Below, piece by piece: positions 1 to 5,837 of a DNA stretch of 7,051 nt. The position numbers and the translations under genes are program-made. Every line of letters starts with the position of its first letter. The stretch's first letter is position 1. The notes under the pieces were generated by a model. It searched no databases, was not told the DNA's origin, and worked only from the letters and a program-made list of their open reading frames with translations. This DNA comes from an uncultured Eubacteriales bacterium. GTDB lineage: Bacteria; Bacillota_A; Clostridia; Christensenellales; Aristaeellaceae. Where the stretch lies: positions 1-7,051 of the forward strand of contig CACXEB010000307.1 in assembly GCA_902766515.1 (NCBI GenBank), written 5' to 3'.

Positions 1-846
1 ATCACCCTCGTTTCCCCCGACGTGCTGTATGTCGAGGTCAACAGCCGCCCGAAATACCAGATCCAGTTCCAGGTGGAACGCGGCAGCACCGTCACCATCA
101 ACAACGAAAACTATTCGGACCTCGTCAGCTCGCAGAACGGCCTGATTTCCTACAACGCCACCGTCCAGGCCATCGGCGAGAACCACATCATCATTGAGTG
201 CCAGACCAAGTACTGCCGCAAGAACACGATCGACATGGTCCTGTACCGTGAAAAGCAGGACATCCTGCTGGAGCTGGATGCCTCCATCGCCGAGCGCTGG
301 AGCGGCAAGGACAACACCATGACCGTCAGCGGCACCACCATGAACAAGGCGACCATCCGCGTCCTGTCGGACCACCGGGACCTGGATACCTCCAAGCTCC
401 TGTCCACCGGCACTTTCTCCTTCACGGCGGTCTTCAACAAGATCGGCACCAACACGATCACCATCGAAGCCTCCTATCCCGGCAAGAAGACGACCATCGT
501 CAACTTCGACGTGTATCACGTGCCCTCCGCGGCCAACTACACGCCCAAGGCCTGGCCCATGGACGCGTACAACTACACGCAGTACCTGGATACCCTGGCG
601 ACCCGTGTACGCAACACGACCATCTACGTGTGCAAAGGCACCATCACCCGGATCCTGTCCGACACGCCGCAGCGCGCGCTGATGGAAACCGGTACGGAAA
701 CCGAATCCCGCCTGGTCCTTCTGGACAATATGTCCAACGACACCTGGGCGGTCGGCGATACGCTGCGCGTGTTCGGCGACGCCTACGGCGCGTACGACGG
801 TCATCCGTGGCTGATCGGCCGGTATACCTATTCCTGGAAACCCTGA
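1..846 (+). CDS. C-terminal part of a large extracytoplasmic Ig-like domain protein (5' end outside the window)
   Basis: The reading frame is open from the first base and ends at TGA 844-846, so 281 residues of the C terminus are visible; the GTG at 22 is only an internal codon. The visible part is rich in beta-strand patterns (alternating Thr/Val/Ile, many Asn and Tyr), as in exported proteins. Two similar modules can be made out, about residues 28-84 and 105-173, sharing the closing pattern 'IGxNxIxIE' (AIGENHIIIE and KIGTNTITIE), which resembles bacterial Ig-like/glucodextranase-B-type folds. The last part, about 203-277, carries a 'G-T-I-T-R ... V-G-D-T-L-R-V-F-G' pattern and looks like a small OB-like barrel. 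C67 and C72 could form a disulfide. No catalytic motif is visible, and the signal peptide or anchor would lie upstream. Function is unknown; a surface or cell-wall role is inference. The gene lies 39 bases upstream of ybaB, with no obvious terminator between them. Confidence 0.75.
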   Translation: MTLVSPDVLYVEVNSRPKYQIQFQVERGSTVTINNENYSDLVSSQNGLISYNATVQAIGENHIIIECQTKYCRKNTIDMVLYREKQDILLELDASIAERWSGKDNTMTVSGTTMNKATIRVLSDHRDLDTSKLLSTGTFSFTAVFNKIGTNTITIEASYPGKKTTIVNFDVYHVPSAANYTPKAWPMDAYNYTQYLDTLATRVRNTTIYVCKGTITRILSDTPQRALMETGTETESRLVLLDNMSNDTWAVGDTLRVFGDAYGAYDGHPWLIGRYTYSWKP

Positions 847-869
847 CCCATATTCTGCAAAATCATATC

Positions 870-876
870 AAGGAGG
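870..876 (+). promoter_or_regulatory. Ribosome binding site of ybaB
   Basis: AAGGAGG, a near-perfect Shine-Dalgarno sequence nine bases before the ATG at 886. It fixes the start of the YbaB gene in an otherwise AT-richer 39-base gap. Confidence 0.85.
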
Positions 877-885
877 AACACACCC

Positions 886-1221
886 ATGCGAAATAACTTT
901 GGCGGCTTTCCCGGCGGCAACATGCAGCAGCTGATGCGCCAGGCCCAGAAGATGCAGCAGCAGCTGACCGAGGCCCAGGAAGAACTGGACAACCGCGAGT
1001 ACGAAGCGAGCAGCGGCGGCGGCGTGGTCACCTGCAAAGTGTCCGGCAAGCGGGAGCTGCTGAGCCTGACCATCAAACCGGAAGCCGTCGATCCCGACGA
1101 CGTGGAAATGCTCCAGGACCTGATCATGGCGGCCGTGAACGAAGCGCTGCGCACCGGTGAAAAGACCCGCGAAGAGACCATGAACCGCATGGCTCCCGGC
1201 GGTATGGGCGGCCTGCTGTAA
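886..1221 (+). CDS. ybaB: YbaB/EbfC family nucleoid-associated protein
   Basis: The 111-residue product has the usual length and layout of YbaB/EbfC. It has a Gly/Asn/Phe-rich start (residues 1-9), then a Met/Gln-rich helix (about 10-40, with [15 protein letters not shown]), a three-strand core with '[23 protein letters not shown]', and a C-terminal helix followed by a Gly/Met-rich tail (PGGMGGLL). In other bacteria this family forms a tweezer-like homodimer that binds DNA, and it is very often encoded next to recR. Here recR follows after a single base (TAA-C-ATG), which points to cotranscription and translational coupling. A strong ribosome site supports the start. The dnaX gene that commonly precedes ybaB is not directly upstream; an exported protein gene is there instead. 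Identity is secure; the precise role in this organism is inferred from the family. Confidence 0.96.
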   Translation: MRNNFGGFPGGNMQQLMRQAQKMQQQLTEAQEELDNREYEASSGGGVVTCKVSGKRELLSLTIKPEAVDPDDVEMLQDLIMAAVNEALRTGEKTREETMNRMAPGGMGGLL

Positions 1222-1222
1222 C

Positions 1223-1822
1223 ATGGCGTCCCAGGCAGAACCGATCCAACGCATCGCCCTGGCCCTGTCCCGCCTGCCGGGCATCGGCCAGAAAAGCGCC
1301 ATGCGCCTGGCCTATCACATCGTCTCCCTCCCGGAGGAACAGGTGCACGACCTGGCGCAGGCCCTGTGGGAAGGCCGCAAGGCGGTCCATTTCTGTGCGC
1401 GCTGCGGCAATTATACCGAGGGGGAACTCTGCGCTGTCTGCGCCGACCCCACCCGGCGGACAGACCAGCTGTGCGTCGTGCGGGACCCGAAGGACGTCGC
1501 GGCGCTGGAGCGCATGCGGGACTACAAGGGCCTGTACCATGTGCTCGGCGGCACCCTCTCCCCCATGAACGGCATCGGGCCGGATGACATCCGCATCCGC
1601 GAGCTGCTGGCCCGCCTGTCGTCCGAAAGCATCGAAGAAGTGATCCTGGCCACCAATCCCGACATCGAGGGCGAAGCGACCGCCACCTACATTGCGCGGC
1701 TGATCAAGCCGATGGGGGTCCGCGTGACGCGGATCGCCCACGGTGTGCCGGTCGGGAGCGACCTGGAATACGCGGACGAAGTCACTCTGGCCAAGGCGCT
1801 GGAAGGCAGGCGCGAGGTCTGA
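1223..1822 (+). CDS. recR: Recombination mediator protein RecR
   Basis: The 199-residue protein matches RecR in length and every landmark. There is an N-terminal helix-hairpin-helix region (LSRLPGIGQKSAMRLAYH, residues 16-32) and a C4 zinc finger with C58-x2-C61-x8-C70-x2-C73. The Toprim domain begins at about residue 82 (LCVVRDP), with YHVLGGTLSPMNGIGPDDI at 105-123 and ATNPDIEGEATATYIARL at 143-160. A canonical C-terminal segment, GVPVGSDLEYADEVTLAKAL, lies at 174-193. RecR works with RecO (and RecF) to load RecA on gapped or resected DNA in the cytoplasm; its rings act as a DNA clamp. The start follows the ybaB stop by one base and has no strong ribosome site of its own, which fits coupled translation. 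rmuC follows with the same one-base spacing. No residue looks missing. Confidence 0.98.
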   Translation: MASQAEPIQRIALALSRLPGIGQKSAMRLAYHIVSLPEEQVHDLAQALWEGRKAVHFCARCGNYTEGELCAVCADPTRRTDQLCVVRDPKDVAALERMRDYKGLYHVLGGTLSPMNGIGPDDIRIRELLARLSSESIEEVILATNPDIEGEATATYIARLIKPMGVRVTRIAHGVPVGSDLEYADEVTLAKALEGRREV

Positions 1823-1823
1823 C

Positions 1824-3218
1824 ATGCCGGATTGGTTGAACGGACTGCCGCTGATCCTGAGCGGGCTCGCGCTCCTGGCGGTCATCATCCTGATGGCGCT
1901 GACCCGGCGGAACCATCGCCGGCTGCTCCGGCGGTTTGACCAGCACGAGCGCCTGATGATGGACGCGATCACGTCCCTGCAGCGCATGACTGTCACCCGG
2001 GAGGAATACGCCGCCCAGTGGCAGGCGATCAGCCAGCAGATCTCCGCCGAGGCCCACGAGCTGAACCGCACGGAGGAGGCCCGTTTCGAGGCCGCCGCTT
2101 CCCGGGCGGGGCAGGACAGCCTGAAGCAGGATACGCGCCTCAGCCGCCTGTCCGATACGGTCGACCAGCGGCTGAATGCCCTGACCGCGCAGGTCAGCGC
2201 CCGCCTAGCAGAAACCATGACGCAGCTGAACGACATGCGCGCCACGCTGGAACGCAACGTGAACGCCCTGCGCAACGACAACAACCGCAAGCTGGACGAA
2301 ATGCGCCAGGTGGTAGACGAGAAGCTGCACCAGACGCTGGAAAAGCGGCTGACGGAAAGCTTCCGCCTGGTGTCCGCCCAGCTTGAAACCGTCGCCAGGG
2401 GGCTGGGAGAGATGCGCACGCTGGCCAGCGGGGTCGGCGACCTCAAGAACGTCCTGACCAATGTGAAGACGCGCGGCATCTGGGGTGAGGTCCAGTTGGG
2501 CGGCCTGCTCCGTCAGTACATGACCGAGGGGCAGTATGCCGAGAACGTCGAGGTGATCCCCAGCAGCGGACAGCGCGTGGAATATGCCCTCCGCCTGCCC
2601 GGTCATGGCGACGCGCCGGTCTGGCTGCCCATCGACGCCAAGTTTCCGCTCGAGGCCTACGAGCGCCTCCGCGCCGCCAGCGAAGCCGGCCAGCAGCCTG
2701 CGCTGCAGGAGGCCGAAAAGGCCATGCGCGACGCCATCCGGACGGAAGCCCGCCGCATCAGCGGCAAGTATATCGCGCCGCCGCATACCACTGATTTTGC
2801 CATCATGTTCCTCCCCACCGAAGGCCTGTACGCCGAGGCGCTCCGCGCGCCCGGGCTGGCAGAGGAGATGCAGTCCCACTACCGGGTACTGCCGGCCGGC
2901 CCGACGACGCTCACCGCCCTGCTCAACAGCCTGCAGGTCGGATTCCGGACCCTCGCCGTCGAGCAGCGCTCCGTCGAGGTCTGGAAGATGGTAGCCGCCC
3001 TGCGGACGGATTTCGGGCGCTTCCATGAGCTGCTGAGCGCGACGCAGAACCGCCTGCGCCAGGCCGCGGAAAGCCTCGACAAGGCGACGCAGCGCACCAG
3101 GTCCATCGAGTCCCAGCTCAGGCAGGCGCAGGAGACGCCCTTCCTCCCCGCGGGGGAAAGCGACGCGCAGCCTGACGACACACCGCCAGAACCCGGCATC
3201 CCGCCGGATGAAGGATAA
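1824..3218 (+). CDS. rmuC: DNA recombination protein RmuC
   Basis: The frame is open upstream from 1743, but that stretch lies inside recR. The ATG at 1824, one base after the recR stop and five after a GAGGT at 1814-1818, gives a normal N terminus. The 464-residue product has a membrane-spanning helix (about 7-26: LPLILSGLALLAVIILMAL) and basic residues after it. A long coiled coil follows at about 35-200. The RmuC domain at about 205-415 shows family hallmarks: KTRGIWGEVQLGGLL at 215-229, IDAKFP at 270-275, DFAIMFLPTEGLYAEAL at 324-340 and GPTTLTALLNSLQVGFRTLA at 359-378. D271-A-K273 fits the (D/E)xK element of the nuclease-like fold predicted for this family. RmuC limits inversions and other rearrangements at repeats in E. 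coli; the biochemical activity remains poorly defined. The last 30 residues are a Pro/Asp/Glu-rich tail, probably disordered. Confidence 0.95.
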   Translation: MPDWLNGLPLILSGLALLAVIILMALTRRNHRRLLRRFDQHERLMMDAITSLQRMTVTREEYAAQWQAISQQISAEAHELNRTEEARFEAAASRAGQDSLKQDTRLSRLSDTVDQRLNALTAQVSARLAETMTQLNDMRATLERNVNALRNDNNRKLDEMRQVVDEKLHQTLEKRLTESFRLVSAQLETVARGLGEMRTLASGVGDLKNVLTNVKTRGIWGEVQLGGLLRQYMTEGQYAENVEVIPSSGQRVEYALRLPGHGDAPVWLPIDAKFPLEAYERLRAASEAGQQPALQEAEKAMRDAIRTEARRISGKYIAPPHTTDFAIMFLPTEGLYAEALRAPGLAEEMQSHYRVLPAGPTTLTALLNSLQVGFRTLAVEQRSVEVWKMVAALRTDFGRFHELLSATQNRLRQAAESLDKATQRTRSIESQLRQAQETPFLPAGESDAQPDDTPPEPGIPPDEG

Positions 3219-3232
3219 ACACCGACACCTAC

Positions 3233-3239
3233 AAGGAGG
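3233..3239 (+). promoter_or_regulatory. Ribosome binding site of the phasin-like gene
   Basis: AAGGAGG, eight bases before the ATG at 3248, inside the 29-base gap after rmuC. It is stronger than the sites of recR and rmuC, so this small protein may be made in larger amounts than its operon partners (inference). Confidence 0.8.
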
Positions 3240-3247
3240 TTTTTGCC

Positions 3248-3658
3248 ATGGATGAACAAAATGTGACCGAGAGCCTGAAAAAGATCCTGATGGCCGGCTT
3301 CGGCGCGGTCAGTACCGGAGTGGAAAAATCGCAGGAAGTCCTCGACAAGCTGGCGGAAAAAGGCGAAAGCGCTTACCAGCAGACCGTCGCGGCCGGCCGT
3401 GAAACCGCTGACAAGCTGAAGAAAGCGTACAGGGAAAGCGGCATCCGGGAGCTGTTTGACCGTGGCATCCGCGTCCGCAAGGAAGACCTGCTGAACCTGG
3501 CCGGGATGATGTCCGTCGAGGACATCCTGTGGCTGCAGAGCCAGCTCGTATCCCTCGCCGTCACCAAGGGCGCTGAAGCGGCGGCTGAAACGCCGGAAGC
3601 GCCGGAAGCGGAAGAAGCGGCCGAGGAAGCGGCATCCCCCGACGACGCCGAAGGCTGA
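3248..3658 (+). CDS. Phasin-like small helical protein
   Basis: The 136-residue protein is predicted to be mostly helical. Its first 60 residues (SLKKILMAGFGAVSTGVEKSQEVLDKLAEKGE at 9-40) resemble the N terminus of the phasin/PhaF-like proteins common in Clostridia: an amphipathic segment with 'AG.GA', then a charged coiled coil. Residues 65-107 form a second helical part with 'VRKEDLLNLAGMMSVEDILWLQSQL'. The tail, 109-136, is a low-complexity Ala/Glu/Pro stretch ending in PDDAEG, encoded by imperfect GCGGAA-type repeats. True phasins coat polyhydroxyalkanoate granules, but no PHA synthase is seen here and many clostridial homologues occur without one, so the role could be as a general coiled-coil scaffold or nucleoid/membrane-associated protein. 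It sits 29 bases after rmuC and is the last gene before the terminator. The family call is moderate; the function is not known. Confidence 0.65.
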   Translation: MDEQNVTESLKKILMAGFGAVSTGVEKSQEVLDKLAEKGESAYQQTVAAGRETADKLKKAYRESGIRELFDRGIRVRKEDLLNLAGMMSVEDILWLQSQLVSLAVTKGAEAAAETPEAPEAEEAAEEAASPDDAEG

Positions 3659-3704
3659 CCAGCCATCACTGCCCCGCCGTGCTTTCCGGGACGGACGGAG
3701 CACC

Positions 3705-3736
3705 AAAAAACCTTCCTCTCAGACGGGGAAGGTTTT
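3705..3736. terminator. Bidirectional intrinsic terminator between convergent genes
   Basis: A perfect 10-base inverted repeat pairs 3707-3716 (AAAACCTTCC) with 3727-3736 (GGAAGGTTTT) around a 10-base loop. Read on the plus strand it ends in four T, 48 bases after the phasin-like gene. Read on the minus strand it ends in six T (3710-3705), 20 bases after the DUF3842 stop. The A and T flanks make it usable in both directions, with the better U-tract serving the minus-strand gene. Confidence 0.85.
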
Positions 3737-3755
3737 CATCTGTGATGCTATCGTA

Positions 3756-4163
3756 TCACTTCATCCATTCCCGGATATGATTCACGGCGTCCTCCAGGAT
3801 AGCGGCGGAGCCCTTGACCACACCGGCCACATAGGTATCGCACAGATTCATGGGGATCAGCACCCGGTAAGCCCGGCTGGACGCGACCGCGTTGGCCATG
3901 GCCGGCGTGATTTCGCCCATCATGGCATCCGCCGTCGCGATGCCCAGCGGCCCGACGATCAGGTCCGCCGTCCGGCAGGCGACGATAACCGCGTTTTCGC
4001 CGGTCGCCAGGTGCGTGGCGCAGTTGCTGCTCAGCATCTGCTGCGTCGCGATGCTGTTGGTGCCTACCGCCATGATGTCGGCCTCCGGGCAGATCTCCCT
4101 GAGCGCCTCCAGCACCCTGCGGCCCATCCGGCCGCCCTGTCCGTCGATCACCAGTATCTTCAT
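3756..4163 (-). CDS. DUF3842 family protein
   Basis: The 135-residue product matches DUF3842 over its whole length. It opens with a beta strand and Gly-rich loop typical of a Rossmann-like nucleotide-binding fold (MKILVIDGQGGRMG, residues 1-14). Family-type blocks follow: AVGTNSIAT (32-40), TGENAVIVACRTADLIVGPLGI (54-75), GEITPAMANAV (83-93) and YRVLIPMNLCDTYVAGV (99-115). No membrane segment or catalytic triad is visible. The biochemical function of the family is unknown; nucleotide or cofactor binding is inferred only from the Gly-rich start. The start is supported by GGGAGG (minus strand, 4178-4173), nine bases upstream. The gene stands alone on the minus strand, converging on the shared terminator and divergent from the esterase gene. 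Competing plus-strand open frames through this region are antisense shadows. Confidence 0.92.
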   Translation of the reverse strand: MKILVIDGQGGRMGRRVLEALREICPEADIMAVGTNSIATQQMLSSNCATHLATGENAVIVACRTADLIVGPLGIATADAMMGEITPAMANAVASSRAYRVLIPMNLCDTYVAGVVKGSAAILEDAVNHIREWMK

Positions 4164-4172
4164 TCCACGATT

Positions 4173-4178
4173 CCTCCC
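4173..4178 (-). promoter_or_regulatory. Ribosome binding site of the DUF3842 gene
   Basis: GGGAGG on the minus strand, nine bases before the ATG at 4163-4161. It confirms both the start and the coding strand of the DUF3842 gene. Confidence 0.75.
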
Positions 4179-4180
4179 GG

Positions 4181-4220
4181 ACGCGTCAGACGCGTTTCAT
4201 GACCGGAGAATATACCGGTC
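4181..4220. repeat. Two adjacent inverted repeats in the divergent intergenic region
   Basis: The first is ACGCGT-CAG-ACGCGT (4181-4195); because ACGCGT is its own reverse complement it is both a direct and an inverted repeat. The second is GACCGG (4201-4206) and CCGGTC (4215-4220) around an AT-rich 8-base centre. They lie in the untranslated leader of the DUF3842 gene and upstream of the esterase gene, so they could be regulator binding sites or leader hairpins. Which of these applies, if any, cannot be told from sequence. Confidence 0.6.
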
Positions 4221-4229
4221 CCTGCAGCC

Positions 4230-4259
4230 ACTCTACCACGATCCCCGTCCCCCTGTCAA
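4230..4259 (-). promoter_or_regulatory. Candidate sigma-A promoter for the DUF3842 gene
   Basis: On the minus strand a perfect TTGACA (4259-4254) is followed after 18 bases by TAGAGT (4235-4230), which matches TATAAT at four of six positions. Transcription would begin near 4223, giving a leader of about 60 bases that contains both inverted repeats. An alternative -10, TATATT (4214-4209), lies in the centre of the second repeat but lacks a good -35. No comparably convincing plus-strand promoter for the esterase gene was found in this gap. Confidence 0.45.
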
Positions 4260-4278
4260 TCATCAGATGGAGCTTGCG

Positions 4279-5088
4279 ATGAACGAAACGAACGCCCCCC
4301 TCCCGCCTGACCTCCTGTCCGAACGCGCCGCTCCCTTCTTCCTTGAGGGCGGGCCGCACGCGATCCTGCTCATTCACGGATTCACCGGCAGCCCGGCCCA
4401 TATGCTGCCGCTCGGCGAGGCGCTGCACGCGGCGGGACTGACCGTACAGGGCATCCGCCTGCGCGGCCATGGCACCACCGTGGAGGAGATGAACCAGGCA
4501 ACCTGGGAGGACTGGTGGCAGGACGCGCAAACCGCCTACCGGACGCTGCGCGGACAATATAAGACCGTCAGCGTCGGCGGCCTGTCCATGGGCGGCGTGC
4601 TCAGCCTGCTGCTGGCCGCTGCGCATCCGGAAGCCGCCTGCTGCGTCTCCCTTTCCGCGCCGATGGGCATGGCCAACCCGGTCGGCAGGGCCGGACACCT
4701 GATCGCGCCCTTCCTGCCGTATGTCACCAAGAAGCCGGACCCCGCCCGGGCCCTGCTGGACGCCGGGTATGACATCGGCTATGACGTGATCCCCGTCGCC
4801 AGGACCCATGACCTTGATATCCTGATCCAGCGCGCCCGGCGCCAGCTCGGCGACGTCCGCTGTCCCCTGCTGGTCGCGCAGTCCGAAAGCGACCGCGCCA
4901 TCACGCCCGACAGCGCCGATGTGATCATGAAGGGCGTTTCATCCGCCGTCAGGGAGCGCGTGACCCTGCAGACCTCCCCCCACGTCATCACCATCGGTCC
5001 GGAAAAGGACCGTCTTTTCGAGGCCGTGATCCGGTTTGTTACCCGGTTCGGCCGCCAGGAAGGAGCCGCCCATGAAGGAGCATCTTGA
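4279..5088 (+). CDS. Alpha/beta hydrolase, Est30-like carboxylesterase
   Basis: The 269-residue protein is an alpha/beta-hydrolase that closely resembles the Geobacillus carboxylesterase Est30 and monoacylglycerol lipases. Visible landmarks are the oxyanion-loop motif HGFTG (33-37), RLRGHG (60-65) and the paired tryptophans in WEDWWQD (76-82). The nucleophile elbow is GLSMGG, with Ser103. The acid is Asp205 in QSESDRAI, followed by P-D-S-A-D. The catalytic His235 is in SPHVITIGPEKD. The usual Gly before this His is Pro here. A lid-like insertion lies between about 128 and 170. It should hydrolyse short- or medium-chain carboxyl esters in the cytoplasm; no signal peptide is seen and the substrate is unknown. 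The frame is open back to 3892, but that overlaps the DUF3842 gene. The ATG at 4279, six bases after GGAG (4269-4272), gives a family-like N terminus; ATG 4267 is a possible alternative. It overlaps the next gene by 17 bases. Confidence 0.9.
   Translation: MNETNAPLPPDLLSERAAPFFLEGGPHAILLIHGFTGSPAHMLPLGEALHAAGLTVQGIRLRGHGTTVEEMNQATWEDWWQDAQTAYRTLRGQYKTVSVGGLSMGGVLSLLLAAAHPEAACCVSLSAPMGMANPVGRAGHLIAPFLPYVTKKPDPARALLDAGYDIGYDVIPVARTHDLDILIQRARRQLGDVRCPLLVAQSESDRAITPDSADVIMKGVSSAVRERVTLQTSPHVITIGPEKDRLFEAVIRFVTRFGRQEGAAHEGAS
5060..5065 (+). promoter_or_regulatory. Ribosome binding site of the DUF6062 gene
   Basis: AAGGAG, six bases before ATG 5072 and inside the 3' end of the esterase gene. It decides the DUF6062 start at 5072 over an upstream in-frame TTG at 5036, and shows that the two genes overlap. 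Confidence 0.75.
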
Positions 5089-5782
5089 GACCGCGCCCGT
5101 CCGCGAAGCGGTACAGGGCGATAACACCTGTCCCATCTGCCAGCTCAGGCGCATGATCGAACAGCAGACCGTCGAACGGTACCTGGGCGGTGCGGTGATG
5201 GAACCGGACATCCGCCTGCAGACCAACGCGGTGGGGTTCTGCGCCGCGCACCACCAGCGGCTGATGGCCCAGAAGGATTACCACGGCTACGCGCTGATGA
5301 TGCAGACGCGGCTACGGCAGGTCAGCCAGGATATCGCGCCGGCCATCCAGCAGCTGCGCGGCGGCCTGTTCGAGCGCAAGCGCCTGCCCGCCGCGCGCGC
5401 GCGCGTCGCGTCCGCCACCTCCCGCTGCCTGATCTGCGAAAACACCAGCCGCACGATCGACCGTTATCTCGACATCTTCATGAAGCTGTACCGCGAGGAC
5501 AGCGCGTTCCGCCAGGACTTTGAGCGATGCGCCGGATTCTGCCTGGCGGACCTGCCGCAGGCGCTGGACCACGCGCAGTCCTCCCTGTCCGCTGAGCAGC
5601 GTAAAAGCTTCTGCGCGAACGCGGCTGCCCAGCTTGAACGGGCGACACAGACCGCCCAAGCGGACCTCGACGCGCTGTGCTCCAGCTTTCACTACGGGTC
5701 CGAGGAGAAAAACAATCCCCGCATCCACCAGGCGCTGGAGCGGGCGGTCAACCTGCTGCGCGGCGAGACCTTCGAACTCTGA
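5072..5782 (+). CDS. DUF6062 family protein with two Cys-x2-Cys modules
   Basis: The 236-residue protein fits DUF6062, a clostridial family of unknown function sometimes labelled as an ABC-transporter substrate-binding protein without clear support. It contains two copies of a module: C20-P-I-C23 followed 34 residues later by GFC57-A-A-H60, and C119-L-I-C122 followed 35 residues later by GFC157-L-A-D160. The first copy has a C3H ligand set that could hold zinc or an iron-sulfur cluster; in the second the His position is Asp. The remainder is mostly helical, with a family-type end (FHYGSEEKNNP, 206-216, and ERAVNLLRGE, 223-232). No signal peptide or membrane helix is visible, so it is probably cytoplasmic. 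The start at 5072 lies within the esterase gene (17-base overlap) and addB follows 55 bases later, so the three may be cotranscribed. Metal binding is inference. Confidence 0.85.
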   Translation: MKEHLETAPVREAVQGDNTCPICQLRRMIEQQTVERYLGGAVMEPDIRLQTNAVGFCAAHHQRLMAQKDYHGYALMMQTRLRQVSQDIAPAIQQLRGGLFERKRLPAARARVASATSRCLICENTSRTIDRYLDIFMKLYREDSAFRQDFERCAGFCLADLPQALDHAQSSLSAEQRKSFCANAAAQLERATQTAQADLDALCSSFHYGSEEKNNPRIHQALERAVNLLRGETFEL

Positions 5783-5808
5783 CCGGCCGCTCCGGCGGCC
5801 CGCATAAT
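5779..5808 (+). promoter_or_regulatory. Weak candidate promoter for addB
   Basis: CTGACC (5779-5784, four of six to TTGACA), an 18-base spacer and CATAAT (5803-5808, five of six to TATAAT). The perfect hairpin 5785-5800 fills the spacer. The predicted start near 5815 leaves a leader of about 23 bases before the addB ATG. The match may be chance in a 55-base gap. Confidence 0.3.
5785..5800 (+). repeat. Intercistronic GC hairpin with a UNCG-type tetraloop
   Basis: GGCCGC (5785-5790) and GCGGCC (5795-5800) form a perfect six-pair stem closing the loop TCCG, so the RNA would carry a C(UCCG)G tetraloop of the unusually stable UNCG class. No T-run follows (the next bases are CGCATAATG), so it is not a standard intrinsic terminator. 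It could be an mRNA stabiliser or processing element between the DUF6062 gene and addB, or an operator. Confidence 0.6.
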
Positions 5809-5826
5809 GAACCACACCGCAGTCCG

Positions 5827-5832
5827 AGGAGG
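5827..5832 (+). promoter_or_regulatory. Ribosome binding site of addB
   Basis: AGGAGG, five bases before ATG 5838. It picks this ATG over the nearby ATGs at 5807 and 5834, which are in another frame. Confidence 0.8.
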
Positions 5833-5837
5833 CATGC

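Noticed and set aside
1743..1823. An N-terminal extension of rmuC into recR.
   Set aside because: The extra 27 residues are an out-of-frame reading of the conserved RecR C terminus; ATG 1824 directly precedes the expected membrane helix.
1124..2479. A 451-codon open frame on the minus strand across recR and rmuC.
   Set aside because: It is antisense to two well-supported genes, its translation is Ser/Arg/Val-rich with no family pattern, and such long antisense frames are common in GC-rich DNA.
3589..3640. Repeated GCGGAA/GCCGGAAGC units as a possible CRISPR-like or tandem-repeat locus.
   Set aside because: The units are short, imperfect and in frame, encoding the Ala/Glu tail of the phasin-like protein; there are no spacers.
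2205..3706. Minus-strand open frames of about 270 codons (2205-3026 and 2879-3706).
   Set aside because: They overlap rmuC and the phasin-like gene, cross the terminator, and have shadow-type composition without a ribosome site or recognisable domain.
4195..4216. A plus-strand promoter for the esterase gene using TATACC near 4211.
   Set aside because: No acceptable -35 element lies 16-19 bases upstream, so the AT-rich centre of the inverted repeat is a more likely explanation.
3892..4278. An N-terminal extension of the esterase frame back to 3892.
   Set aside because: It is antisense to the DUF3842 gene, which has a full family match and its own ribosome site; starting at 4279 gives the normal esterase N terminus.
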